Origin: Sanderia malayensis
Taxonomy: Eukaryota > Cnidaria > Scyphozoa > Semaeostomeae > Pelagiidae
Length of the DNA: 64,000 bases
Assembly (NCBI GenBank): GCA_013076295.1
Contig: RQOL01000930.1
Coordinates: forward strand, 1 to 64,000
Direction of reading: 5' to 3'
The translations under genes were made by a program, and so were the position numbers. Of the stretch, positions 10,405 to 25,400 are shown piece by piece (the first letter of the stretch is position 1; the number at the start of each line of letters is the position of its first letter). The notes under the pieces were generated by a model, which ran no database searches, was not told where the DNA came from, and saw only the letters and a program-made list of their open reading frames with translations.

Positions 10405-13400
10405 ATGGATCCGGAGGTGAGTGTTTCTTGAGATTTTATTTCATTTTTATAAGAAAAGGCCCTCCTTTCATGACCAGCCTGACTCTGACTTGGTTGGATG
10501 TGAATATGAGAGAAGAGAGCTAGCGGTGTGTGGTCCCGTCGTATCTATGTCCCAACTTTTGTAAAGTCGGGTAATGGCAGCTGCCGAATATTTCATGGCA
10601 AATAAAACAAAGTTAAAAATAGGGAAAACGATGTTATTTTCATTTGCGCCCAAGCCATGCTTTTGCATTGCAGATATGAACACTAGTACAGCCCCAAAAC
10701 TCCCCTCATATTCTATAGCTATTGTTTACCTGTGTCGTCCCAAGAGCGTTGAGGAGGTGACTCATTATAACTTATTGTCCTGCTTTGTTTTATTGTTTAA
10801 TAATGATCGCAGGCCTCTTTCGGCGACAAATTATTATAAGAAAAAGAATATTAAAATATTTGACAAAAGATGGCAAAATATATTCTGGTTATAGTTCTTT
10901 AAGAACATAGATGGTTGTTTGTCATTCGTATCTCCCACCTTTAAAGAGCGATTTTGTTAAGATGGCAGAATCTTTCTTTTTAGTGTGTGTAGTTATCATT
11001 ATGATATTGAGCAGCATGTGACATTCGACGAAACATTTGATAACATATTTTAGTACTTTCAGAACATACGGTGTATGTGTCAGTCTATCATTCAACTCCC
11101 CACCTTTATCAAATTAAGTGTGTCGAAATTCAACTATAGATAGGCCTGTTTGAACATTTTTTGCACTTGGTCGAGAATTCTAAATAAATTTCCAAAATCA
11201 GTTTTTATTATTAATGTACAGAGTAAGTAAAGTATTATTTGAGATAAAATTTCTAAACATAAGCTATATTACACAAAATATAGTTCTAGTAGCCTTATAA
11301 AAAATGTGACAGGGTGGGCGGAACGACTCAGAAGGTGGGCGCATAGTTTTAGGTGGGGCGGATGGGAGAGTGGGCGGATCGCTTGGTGGGCGGATAGTCC
11401 GGCAACCATACATTACCATTGTTATTGACCAAGACCTGCTCGATCGAAATTCTATTCTCGAGAGAATAATTTTTGTGTTTGATAATTACAGGACGAGAAT
11501 GATGGACAACAGAAGGAGGAAATTCCTGCTGGATACGAAGAATATCTATTACTACTGCAGCAACGAAATAGGCTGCTAAAGAAGCTTAAGGAAAAAGACA
11601 AAAAGCAACAAGATTTGGAGAGACGTGAGCAGGGCTTTTCACTTTATCTCAATGGTGCCAATGTTGATCTCAAGCTTGGTAAATCTGTGGCACAAAAGTC
11701 ATCAAGAAAAGCCAAAACTGCTGGGGGTGAGGAGATTTGATTAGTGCTTATTTTGAATAAGAGGTTTTATTGAAACTGCAAATTTGCTCTGTTGAGTTAG
11801 ACACTTAGTTAGACACAAGATAACAGAATAATAGAAAGGAGCAATGGAGAATAATAGAAGGGGTTATTGCTGCTGTGTAGCGAAGCAGGATATAATTGAG
11901 GCCTTGCAGAGAAAAAGTTGTGTTTGTGCTATTCTAGACTGCATGTAGCCTCAAATCCTCCTCCACTCACCTCACATTTTTCTTCAATTCATCAATGGCG
12001 TTAATTTTTGCTGCAGCAGAGATAGACGTTTTAAAAACATTGGCAAGACAATGCTTGGTTGGGTTATTTACTGGTTGTTAATTTTTATTCAGTACCAGAA
12101 ACGCAAAGGTTCAAACATCCAAACATATATGATGTACAGTGTCCCTAATGGCTGAGGGGCTGAGGCATTGGCCTTAGGGTTGGGGTTAGGTTGAAGGTTA
12201 TGCTTTGCGGAAGAGAAAGGTGGCTGGCTACGCAGTGGCATAGTTTTACTGTGCAGGAGCTTATGATGTCCTTAATGAACATTGAACTGGGGGCCACAAT
12301 GTGGACAGCTGTAGCAGTTGTATTTTTTATGTACTTTGCAGTAAGACCCTAGTGACAGTTTTGTTTGCAGCATCTCTCATTATTTGATTTTTGGACTGAT
12401 TCATTATTATTTTTGAGGTTTAGAGTTTTGAAAATGAGAGTAATATCAAATTTAAGTTAAACACAAATAAACAATTTTCACATTTTTCCATTTCTCCATA
12501 ATCTCCATACTTTTGCAAACACTCATTCCAAAAGATATTGTTTCAATTATTTGCTATTGCCCTGTTTTTGTTTTATATCACAGCAGCACTCATTTTAACA
12601 TTGTTAGCAGCTAGTAACATGATATTATGTTGATAAGGAATGTTTACGGTTGCCACGTTTTGAGAGATATTTCTCTCATCATTAGGCAAGTAGGAAAGGT
12701 CACATGTTAGTTTGCATGTGTAGTGTTGAGTGAATATCTAGGGAAATCATTTATCTTTCTCTTAGATGTACCATCAAAGGATTTCTAAGTGCTGGAAACC
12801 ATATTTTTGTTAGTTGATAGGTTATGCTTTTGATGGGGTCATTTCTTGCTGAGCTGTTGATTTTGCTGAAACAATAGAGAACAATAGATGGGCGTATGTG
12901 TGCATTTAAGATTTCATTGAAAAGGGCAATACTCTTCAGTCTTGTTAGCATGCAATGCTGTTTAAGTTGATCATTGTAAGACTGTCTTAGCTGGAGTTGT
13001 ATTGGAAGTGAGTTTTTCGCCTTAAATTATGGCAATCCACATCTTTCAATCTATGGTTTATTCCATTTCAATGTACTTGCATATTTTGTTGTTAGCATTC
13101 AGTGCATAAATGCCATGCATTCTAACTTGATTTGAACGTTTTAAATTTGGAATTACAGATTACTATTGTTATTATTATTTTGTTTTAGAAAATGGTTCTC
13201 GAGAGCAATATTTTCCTGTGGAAACTGAAGCTGAGGACTCCAGGTAGAGTTGTGTTTGTTATAGTTTGGCTGTGTTTTTTACATGGTTACATCATGTGAT
13301 TCTGAAAATGTAATCATCTTTTTGATGTGTTTTTAGTGAGTTCAGAGCATGGACTGCTCCTACAAAACCCAGAGGAAAGGCTGGGGAAAGGTCTGTAAAT

Positions 13401-16400
13401 ATCAAAATCGTTTTTTATGCCATGCATTTATCGATTTTAGTTGATCTAGTTATAAAGCTTGCTTTGGTTTATTATTTTTCTACTCACAGTCTCCTGTTAA
13501 ATTAAAACTAAAAACAGAAAAAGGAGATAAAGTGGAGTTCAAGACAGGTTATATGAAATTTATATTTTTTATTTATATAACATCTATTTGCCTTTCTTTT
13601 GTGAGAACTACAGTAAAAACCCTCATGTAAGAACCAATTGATTAAGAACCTGGGTGATATTTCTGCTCAAAACAATAGACGAAACAATAGCCTATTGTCT
13701 TGGAACAATAGGCTGGATGGAAATTTACAGGTTCTTACATGCGGGTTTTTACTGTATGTGTGAAGGTGTATGGAATGGATTGGGTAAGTTTGTTCATAAA
13801 TGCAATTTTTTGAATCTTGTTTGTCATTGCAGGAAAGGTTACTGGTAACTATAGCGAAGATTTTGAAGTATATCAAAGTTATCTGGAGCAGAAACTTGCT
13901 GATGATGAAGGCAGTGATGACGATGAAGACAAAGTACATTCAAGTTGAACACTAGTTCTGTGTTTGATTTTAATAGTAATTTATTTGGATTGATGTAATT
14001 TGATAATTATTTTATGTAGGATGATGAAGAACTGTCAGAAGATGGCACTGTTGAAGACGAAGATGGCATAAGAGATGCAAGCGATGAAGATGATGATAAT
14101 CAAAAAATGACTCTAACAATAAAAGATGTTAAAGTGAGGATTTTTATGCCTGTGACTTTAATAATTATTGTTACCTGGGAAAAGCTTGACGGTTCAAACA
14201 AAGTCTAAGTTTTATTTATTGAACAACAGGCGCTTCGAAGAAGTCTGAATGCAACAAGGAAATTGCTGAGAGCATAAGAAGCATAGGAGAGGTAGATATT
14301 AGTATTTTTGACTTCTCTCTCATTTATTTTCGAGGTTCAATGTGTGGTTGTTTTGATACTAATTATGTAGCTGTTTGAGGTAAATAACTCACTACTATAT
14401 TTACCATTATATGGTACATACATACTGTTCATCTTTAGAACATCAAATGTGAAGATTCGGATACTGATGATGACATAGAAGAACAGTTAGACAGCCTCAA
14501 AGAAACAATGAAAATTGATCCTACGCAGTTGCCACAACTTGGAAAAACACTTCCCTCGCAGATCGAGCTTAAAGGTGAGAAATTACAAGTTTCACACCTA
14601 AAACTTGTTTCACACCTAAAGCAGACAGAAACAATTATTGCTTTGCAGTTGAAAGTAATGCAAGCCATTTTAAATAGATAGGCGCAAATAGTTCCGAGAG
14701 GAGGGGTAAGAGTGGGGAGGATGATTACCATGGTAACCTTGCTTCAAAATCGCCCGTAATGTTAATGAAAACCAAAATAAATGGTTATACGGTTGTTAGA
14801 TAGTTTGGTGGTCAAAGAGTAATTGGAATTTTCTTTTTTCATTATAGTCACTAAAGACACACCAGAAAGGTACGAATATCCATGCTTAAATACTTTTACG
14901 CAAAACTGTTTTGCACGTTAATCAGTGGTTTGACATTTGTTTAGCCGATGTTAATGACGGACTCTACACGGGGTTCGCTTCAATATGGCACTAAATGAAT
15001 GAGCTGATATTTATTTCTTCAGATGAAAATTGACACCCTTTCATTACCTTGTTTGCCATGCCATTCTAAGCTATCCTCGTTTTTCAAGATGATTTGCATT
15101 TTTATATAGGCAAAATGAGCTTTCGCAGATTTTGCCCTTACAAAATTCAAGCGTTCCAAAAAAATGTAATGATTTGGGTCTAATGATTTTATATGATATG
15201 TAGTTTATGATGTATACTCTAATATTCTGAAATATGTTCATTCTTGTGACATTTTGTTTTGCAATTTTTATCAAATAAGAGTTTAATATAAAACAGCAAA
15301 TTTTGTTTGTTTAGATCGTTGCCTGAAGCGAGACCAAAAGACGAAGACAAATCGCCAGTTGAAATGATCTCAGGTACACTCAACCACATACAGATATAAA
15401 TCTTGTAAGAAAATAAGCATATACATGTTATGATGCAATATTGTGGAATCCGGAGTTTTTTGGTATAAGCAAACATACATCCGTGCACACTTACAACTGG
15501 TTTGAAACTGATTATTTGCGCTTTCTGAATGTTTTTCTGTTTTCTCAGCACCAAGACGACCCAGACCGTTGTCAGCCGCGAGTCGAAAGCAACTCGACAA
15601 TGATAATCATGTTGATGATGAGACGGAGCGTTATTCAAGTGACGTCATCAATGCCATTCTGCAAGAGAACAAGAGCGTGGCAGCAAACATGCGAGGTAAG
15701 CTATTCACTCTATACTGACTCTGTTTGGGAAGCGAGAAACATTTGAACGAAAAATGATTGTGATTATGATCATTATTGCCATCTGTCCAGCGTGTTACAG
15801 ATCATTACATTTTGCTACATTCTTATGCGATGATGATGATTATGTTTGCCCCATTTTATAGGCTCTGTCTCCAAATTTGAGATGGAAAGGGAGACGAAAT
15901 CAGCCCCACTAGAACGACCACAGGTTGGTAAAATCTTCCTTTTGCCATCATTTTGCATGATCTTTGCTGTACTTCCTTGATTAGGCGCCCGGTTCGCTTA
16001 TTAGTTTCAGCATTTTTAAGAAGGCGATTATTCGAGGGAGGGCTCTTATTGCAACCTCAACAAATGCTAAAAGACATTTTTGAAATAAGCAGCTTTCATA
16101 ATTTTTAACGAAGCAATGTCGAAAAATCTCCAGGAAGAAGTTACATTCAAATTCAGTTGTAGAGAGGGGGCGCTTATTTCAAAATATTATTCGGGGAGGG
16201 CGCTTAATTGAGGAAATTTGGATTCATCTCATCGCAGCATAAGAGTTATCATATATATCATCATCAAAGATAGCTTTTATGTCAGTTTTACCAGATGAAC
16301 ATAGATCTTTTTGTTCTTGTTTTGTCAGAAATCCGAGTTCTCCACGGAGGGAGAGGTGCAAGAGAGGCCAACCTCGATTGCAACTGGATCTGTTGATGAC

Positions 16401-19400
16401 GACATGATTGTATCAATTGTTGAAAAGGTTAAAAAAATGAATGCGAAGTACGTTTTTTATTATTGAATCACTCAATTCTGGAATGCTTGATAAAATAGGT
16501 CCAGCCCTACCACTATTTAAGCATTTTCTTGATTATGTTGTCAGCAATTTCAATGATTTTAGTACTGCTCCTCTTTATTAACTACTTTTCTTTTAAAAAC
16601 TTGATGTAGTGAATTGATGCTTATTGTTGAAATTATATTATCGTACTTATATGATTAACTCCTCTCTTTGTTAGACAGCAGCTTAACCTGTTGAAACTGC
16701 TCTCAAAAGTGGAAGAAGTGGGACTAACACAGGATGAGATTGCTGTTAATTACCTACGAAGTCCCTTTCCTTCTCCCCCAAAAAGAAACACGATCGTCGG
16801 AGAAGGCGCCATCGATGAAACAGATCATGGAGTGAAGTTAAACACAACTTTAACTACTGCAATTGCAGACAAAGATCGCAGCAGTTTTGCTGTTTCTACT
16901 GTTTCATATTCAGATGTACCCATGGATAGTGTAGATGCTGGTTTATCAAAGAATGCTGCACACAGTACTGATACGTCTTCATCGGTTGTCGCATCCATTA
17001 CAACTGATACTGCCGTATTTACATCTGTTACAGCCAGATCTGCCACTACCAGTCCATCTACTACTGATGCATTTGCTACTCATGCGAAAAGTATCACTGA
17101 TCAAAAGTCAGATGTAGTTACAAGTGCAAAGACTCCTTGTGCTTCTGCTAGAGCTGGCAATGATAACTCAACAGTATTTGTCGATGTCTTTTTCGATATC
17201 AAGTCAAATTGGGGAAATTCTGATATGATTGGTCTAACTGAGGTTAATCTCATCATGTATTTGTATGAAGTTTTGCTCCCTGTTGACCCATCTTAAATAA
17301 CTAAAGAATTGATCTCCGTCTGGGGACTCAGCAGTTTTTTTACAATGGTAGTTTTTCATGCTTTCTAGATTGAGTTTTTCGATGATTTTGGAAAGCGAAT
17401 TCGTTTAAAAGATGAAAACATTGAACTATTATCAAACCATATCTGCTATGGTGCTACAAGAAACCTTTCTAATGGAAAAACAAAGGTATGAATAAAACCC
17501 CATTTATTATTGAGCAATGCTTAGCAACACTTACTTTTGCCAATTTGAGAAACATGGCAACATATTAATATGTTGAGAAGGCAGGTCGGTTTCCTGTTGG
17601 TAGGCCAACACAAGCTTTAAGCGCGGGATACGGGACATAACGCGAGATACGGGTCTTGCTGCAATGCATTTGTTCCCATTTCACCAAGACTTTGTTAAGT
17701 CAATCGGAACGAATGATAATCTTGCAACAATGGCTGTCGTTCGAGGTCACGATTAAATTCACATTTAAAAAACGTCTCGGGTTTTGGGGGTAACAAGTTT
17801 GCTTTTTAATAAATACTAACTGATTCAATTAACCTACATATCAATGCTACTAATTACAAACTAACATATTTCAGTTAACAATTGCTAACTGACAGTTTGC
17901 AACGCAACTTAGGGCAATATATTTAGGCCAACTTAGGACAATATATTTTGGCCAACTGGGGCTTTGGAAGACCCCCAATCGCATACAGTTTTACGTTTGG
18001 AATTAATTGCGTGTTTCTACCATTTGTTTTTTACATTTTAGACTACTAAAGAGAAGTACATGTGGAAATGTCAGCTTAGAGAAAGCGAGCCTGTCAAATT
18101 TCTCTTTCACGTTCCCATTGACAGTGGAAAAAAGAAATCTGAATTTGGAATATCGAAAATAGCCGTATGGAATTATAATAAAAGTCTATACGTAAGTATA
18201 CAACCAATTATTTATATTATCTGCGTAGAATGTCGCTCTTAATATTTAGAAACCTATTTTAAAAAAAATAATTTTATTCGATTAAGAAAGTACTTGTCCA
18301 TCCTGTTTTTGGCACTGGAATGCTTCGAGCCCACGCGGGCAGCGTTTGTAGCTTTCGAAGATCAGCCCATTGATCAGTCTACCCATGGGACTATTTTGTC
18401 TTATTCTCACCCAAAGTATCGTTTGCTATTAAGTATGAAACAATGAAGCATAAGGGCACCCCAAAAGTATGGTCACGGGTTCGAGTCTCGTCACGACAGG
18501 TTTCACGTTCTAATTATTGGTTTTATTTTTATTTCAAGTTTGTGTATGTTTTATCATTTTTATTCACCTCCTAAGTAATTGCATTCAATCGACTATTGCA
18601 TCCAAATCCCAACCTGTATTTAAATCACAGGACTATTTGTGACTGAAGCAGGATTTGAACTCTCGACCATTTGAGCAACTTTGTTTAGTGTACAACTATT
18701 TATCCACTGTGCTATCTGCCCACCACCACCCCCAATTTCACAAGGCTGTTAAATACTTAAAGGCCACCCAAAAGGTCTTGCGTTCGAGTCCCACCATAGC
18801 CTTATGTTTTTATATAGCATTTAATTATATCATATTATTGGCCTTTTTGTTAGGACTTGAATGTTGGTGCAAAGGAAGTTGAAATTAGCGTGAATGGGAC
18901 AAATATTTGGCAAGGAATTATAGAAAAGGTGCTTAAGAATGATTGTTTAAGAATTATTCAGAAGTCATATACATTTAAATTTGAGTTTAAAAAGCTTTTA
19001 TTCCTGATTCGATGCTTGCTCGTATTAATTCTGAAATTTTTTGCAGGGCTGTGGTAATCAAGTCTTCGATTATAGCAGAATAATCAATCTTAGCTCAGAA
19101 GTCGAATCTGAAATCCACGAGAAAAAGGTAATATATTATATCGTGCTTCATAGTGAGTAAATTTTACATGTGCCCTCATCTCAGTCTTGCACTGTCCTTT
19201 GTTTAATTCTTGATTCATTTAAGCCACGCTTAGCTTATGCCGCCTGACACTTGCCCTCGTCTAGCATAACATCAGTTCAAATTTGTCTTCAATCGCACAT
19301 TGATTTGCCTTAGATCATAAAATCGGAGAGATGCAAGACTGCAACCTTGACAAGAGATGCTAAAACATTGGAAGGCCTGCCCAAAATTGACACAAACACC

Positions 19401-22400
19401 ACCAGGTTTGCTAAAACGTCTTCGCCTCTTACTCGACACCATTATCGCATGATATAGAGAATCAATCTATTCTCTTTCTGATGCAATTTTAATCCGCCAT
19501 TTCTTTATTTTTAGAGGTCCTGCAGAATTTCACGATGATTCAAGAACCGAAGACGTGACAAAATTCGCACCCAGACCTCCATCAGAACATAAGAGACTGC
19601 AGACATGTGGGAAGTCTCCTCTGTTTCCAAGGAAGTCCACACCAATCGACACTACATCAACAACTGAAACTACAGTGCTTCAATCAAGGTGAGATTATGT
19701 CACATGTTATATTAATTATCTATAATATTTGTTCTTAATATGCCACATTTTTTAAATGTCTCTAGCCTAGAGTTACTCTGAATCAATGCCTAACAACCAA
19801 GGACCGCCATCTTGCTGAAGTTATTTTATCATGTTCTTTTGCTCATTCATGTCTTTTCCTCATGATGGGGAGTCTGATGTTAATTGTTGTTACTGCTAAT
19901 TTGTTTCTGCAGGTCGATTTCAACTCCAAATTTGCCTTCTGATGTTGCAAGTCCAGTTTTATCAGATCCATGCAGAAGGTAAATTATTGAGATCACAAGT
20001 TCTATTTCTGCCTTCAACAAACTCCACTGTACTATCTATTATTGCGAATACACTGTTTTCCTGCTTGTACTGTTTTGAAGTATACTAATTGCTGTCGATT
20101 AATTTGAGTTCTTACGCATTGCAGGCAACACCAGCTGACTCCAGACCTGCATTTGAAACTGTCTTCAGAACTAGATTCAGATGCAAGCAAGAAAAGTTCC
20201 AAACCAATTTGGCTTCCAGGTAAATGATCAACAATGGACCTGGCAATCTTTTCCATTACTTGATGTATATCAGTTCGTTAGTGTCCTTTATATTTATACA
20301 TCTGCTGATAGAATACATCTGTCAAGATTTCATTATATTGAGCAGTTGAAGAGACAACATGTTTAGCTTGTTACAATGTAGATCATCCAGGTTTAATTGC
20401 ATTGTAAATTAACGAACAAACCAGCATTGCAATGCATGTTTTTCAATGTAATCAATTTCATCGGCAGATTCGAAAGAGAAGCAGCCTGAACCGACGATTG
20501 ACGACTTGGTAATTCTAGAGCCCAGACCTCGATCCAGACCAAGCAGTGGTCGTCGCGCAGCTTTAGATTCCCCCGCAGAGGTAAAAGAAAGTCGCGTGAC
20601 GTCATCAAGAAGGAGAGACACGAAGGAAGATGCGGATGAATCCGCAAAGGTTTGTGATTCATGTTTCAAACTCTCACACTTCTGTCAGCCATTGGGTTTG
20701 TATAACAGTTTCATGTTGCAGCTTATGTTATGATGCAATATCGTGGAACCTGGAGTTTTTCGGTATGAAGAACTAAGTACTTGCTCCTGTAAAGCTTTTC
20801 ATGATAGTACCAGTCAATTTCGTTTTCTCATTTTTTTATAGAAGTCGGCCAGCCGAAGACAAAACAGATCGAGAAATCAATCTCCACGAATGTCACCAGA
20901 GTCGAGCGAATCGAAGGTGTCTGGCAGAAAGAAGTTCAGAGAAATGCTTGACATTGAGCTTGAACAGTCTTTCAAGTCTATTGATCAGTTTCAACACTCT
21001 CATCTTGGTAGAATAACAGCCAATATTGACTTGGATCAAGAAGGTATGTTTCAATAGTTTTGACCCTTGGTCAAGAAAGTAGCATTCACCTGGTTGAGCT
21101 CCTAAACAACTCGCCAAGTTTGTTAATGGCACATTAATGTCTTAACTGGCTGTTCAAGGTTTTACATAGCTCACAAGGGTAAAGAATAGCTCACTGAGAT
21201 CTTGAACAAACTCTTTTGATAGCATAATAAGGCCTCAAATAGCTCATCAAATGAAGCATTGTAGTTGTCTCTGCTTCAAGGTGATGTACTTGTTATGCAT
21301 GATATGTGTTAGCGCCCTCAGTTTGGGTGTGGATCAGGGTGGATCTATTTGTTACTTGTTATATGAATTGTAAACAGCCCAGCAGGGATTTTGGTTAAGT
21401 AATGAAAACTAGAAGTGACATTTGACTGCTTGGCTTTGTATGTGAGATATCATAGGGATCGAAGGTTATTGATATTTGAAGCAATGTTGTGCGGTGTGGC
21501 TAAATTAAATTATTGTGTTTGTTTTCGTTTGAAGGTGATGCATTGGATTTACTTATTCGACAAGCCAAACCAATCGAATCAAGTGACGATATCAAGGATG
21601 AGCCTGGAGACAATCCGAACGCAGATAGTCAAGAAGCGTAAGTTCCACTGCAGATTTACCCCTTGCATGTACATCATGTCACAGGGCTAAGAATACAATG
21701 GTCAATCATACCCGGGGGTAAAGATTACTTGTTGCAAGTGTTTGATTACACTTGTTTGTGTGAGCTTGGGTAGAAGTCTGGACTATTGGCTGCTGTTTGA
21801 ACTGTGTTTTTTGTTTTATAGAGAGCTGTTTGAAATCCCTACTCTGCCAACAGGCCGACAACTTGTGCTCAATTTGAAGACAACGTGGGGTGATCGGCAT
21901 TACGTTGGACTGAATGGCATTGAAGTATTCACAAATACCGGAGAACTTGCTCGAATAACAGAGGTAAGCATAATAGAAGTGTGAAGATCAATTATTGAAA
22001 GAATTCCAAATCATTGTCTCTTATCTTATCGGTAACTCTTTTTTCAATTTCTATCACTTCTATTACGCAAAGTGTCTCGTTATTGATGTTAGATTTCCTC
22101 GTTCTTTACAGATCTCAGCTGAACCTGCTGACATAAACATCCTCGCAGAATACGAACACGACCCAAGAGTTGTATCAAATCTTACTGACGGAGTCTATAT
22201 GACCAGGTGATCATTTATTTTCCGAGATTGATAACATGCTGTTAATGTCCACTGCAAGATTAATAACATGTTGTGTGTGTCCACTGTTTGTATGACATTG
22301 TTCGTGCGATCTCATGCGCACTGTTCTGCATTGATGTTAACTATGAAAATGGGAATGTGCTACAAGGACCTGTTATATTATTGATGTTAATTGCAAACAA

Positions 22401-25400
22401 TATCAGAGGTTATACTTTTAGTTGCTGTTTCTCTAGTTGTTTCTGTTAGAGACTATGATGTATCATGTTGGCTGTATTCCATTTGAAAAGCCTCTGTCTC
22501 ATTCTCAATACTCGCCTCCTTTTGATAAATTGTTTTCTATTTGCAGAGATGACATGCATCTGTGGCTGGCACCCTTTACTGCTGGTGGAAACCATCTTGT
22601 TAAAATGAAGTTTGAACGAGAGATAAACATTGCAATGCTTCGCATATGGGTAAGTGACCACGTTACTTTATTCGATTCCTCGAAATTGGTCAACTCTTTA
22701 TGCTGCTTACTGTTAGAAATTGTCACTTATTGTTTTAGCCTTGTAAACCAACGACTTATAATGACTAGGCTTAAAATCTTTGATATCTTGTGATATGAAA
22801 GGTTTTGATACGTTACAAAATATTATCCGTATATTATAGATATACTTTTATATAGAGGTGATATACAGTACAAGATATAAAGAGCTTTTAAATAATAATA
22901 TCATACATGAATGAACCACAATAAGACTAATTTATTGGTTCAATGCTGAGACTCTTGGTGTTCGATCTTCAAATTGCATATTGCATAAGTTAGTCTTATT
23001 CTGTCTTATTCGTATATGGTATTATAAGGACAAAATATAAGTATGTACATGTATTATATTTTATTATCTAGTAATCTGTATATATGCTTTGAATTTCTTT
23101 TGTAGAACTACAATAAGTCAAGAATCCATTCAACTCGTGGTGCAAAGGATGTTGAAATAACTTTAGATAATTCTCTGATTTTCAAAGGAGAAATTGCAAG
23201 GTGAGCGTTACATTTAAACCCAACATTAAATCTTGTTTTTTCTTATCTATTTCGAGATTAGTAGTTCCACCAATCAAATCAGACAATTTTAACCACGTAA
23301 ATACAATTGCTAGAAAATAATTTCATAGCTATAAATGCTACGTATATTGCACAAGAGATAGTCGGAGTGAATGACACAGGACCTTTACCGAAGTCTTTTT
23401 CCTTTAGGGCGAGCGGAATCCTTTCAAAGGAGTCTGAGCCATACGGAGATGTAAGCACCCATTTGTTTATAGCCCTCTATATATTATCACCGAGTTAAAT
23501 ATCTAGTGTTCATTTATGCCTGGTAGCTTTGTTTGTTCTTTGGTATATTTATTAGCATCTGGCATCCATCTAACGGGTAGCACCATCACAACATTGGCTT
23601 TTTTCATTAGATCATTGTCCTTTATTGCAGATAATCCTTTTTACAACAGATGATGATATTCTTGAAGCTGTATCTCGGAATGATTTCACCTATGAATATG
23701 ACATTGCAGAAGACGAAGAGAAAATGATGTTGTCTGTTGAATCAGAGAGACCAAAGACCGCTGATCAAGGAGACAGCTTTGTAAGGATATACCTGCTTCT
23801 CTAGTTCGCCAATAAGTTGCCATTTCGAATAATCCCCCGGTTTTACAGTAGACACCCGCGTATAAGAACCTGTGAATTCTGCATCATCCAGCCTATTGTT
23901 CAACTACAGTAGCCTGTTGTCCTATTGTTTTGAGCAGGGATTTCAGCCTGGAAGGTTCTTAACCCACTGGTTCTTATATGCGGGTGTTTACTGTATCTCA
24001 TTGTTTCGTTTTGATTGTATAGCCACCTTTCGATGCCTCAATCTATAACAGATTGGTTTCCTAATAGAGTAGCCTATTTATCTTCATTTTTCAATTCGTA
24101 AATATTGGCTGTTATATCCAGTCATCGTTGTTCTGTAATGCCCACTTATTTTCATACACTGTTTTCACATACTGTTTTCTCATGCCTTTTCTAATAAAGG
24201 TCTTATTTTCTCAACACTTCTCTTCTTCTTACAGGATCACTTAGAAAGACCATTTACTTGTGCAAAATCAAGACCCAATACGAACGGTAGTTTACACAGC
24301 ACGTTACTACAACTAATTTTGCCCCAGGTTTCTTATTTAAGATGCAATGTGTTGATTATTATTATTTTTGCTCGATTAGAATTACATGAAGATGGAGTGA
24401 CTACAAAAGATAATCTGGATTTCACAGGGAGAAGTATGAAATTTTACATTCAAGAGACAAAATTAAACTTGTTTTGACCCCGTTACAGCAAAGATACTTT
24501 TCATTAGCTTCGAACATACTTTTTAAATTGTGATTGAGAAGGAAAACTTGATCACTATTGAGCCATAGTTTTAGTTATTCTCAGCATTTCGTAACCCAAT
24601 AATCGTTCTTAGCTTTTCCCCTAATGTAATCATTACCCAAACGTGGTTTCAAGCACGAGTTGAGTCATAATGAACTGATGGTATGTTTAATTATTTGTTT
24701 TAGCAATTAAGATCAACTTCACACAGACGTGGGGAGATGAGTATTATCTTGGCTTAACTGGTTTACAGATTCTTGGAGACAATTTTGAGCCTTTGAACAT
24801 TGAGCTTGACTGGTTGTTTGTAAGTTGTGCTTCTTATCTTTTAATGCGTTATCGTCCTCTTTTATACGTCTATACCCAACTTCACTTCATTATTATCTGG
24901 TTAACAGTCTACCCAAATCATCGCGAGTTCTACTCTCTTTGTAATAGCTCCACGTACCGTATTTCCTCTAATTAGTGCCCCCCTCTTTTATCCGCCCCCT
25001 CCAATAAGCGCCCACCTTGACATCAAAAGTGTGAACTAATTCTTACATTTTCACTGTTTTGTTCAAATAATTTTGCAAAATATTTTTTTAACTTTGCAAA
25101 ATATTTAATAAACGCCCGGGCGCTTATTAGAGGAAATACGGTACTTTGTTTCCATATATCGTCAAAAAATGCAATTACTGAGCATTGAAACTGCAGCCGA
25201 AATTTAAACCTTTTTACATTTCCTCACGAAGGTTTTGAACCCTACCAGGTTCAGCTAACTTAGAACAGTGTGAGACATTTTATCCACTATTTTATTTGCC
25301 CACCCCCTCCCCTAATTTCACAAGACTATTTTATATTTAAAAGCCACCCCGAAGGTCTTGTGTTCGAAACCCGCTCTATCCCACGTTATTTTATATTTAA

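Noticed and set aside
18460..18510. Possible tRNA gene
   Set aside because: B-box-like word present, but no matching A box or cloverleaf of normal spacing; similar words recur in SINE-like repeats.
20506..20733. Separate plus-strand gene in the arginine/serine-rich frame
   Set aside because: It is KATNIP exon 24 read through its donor.
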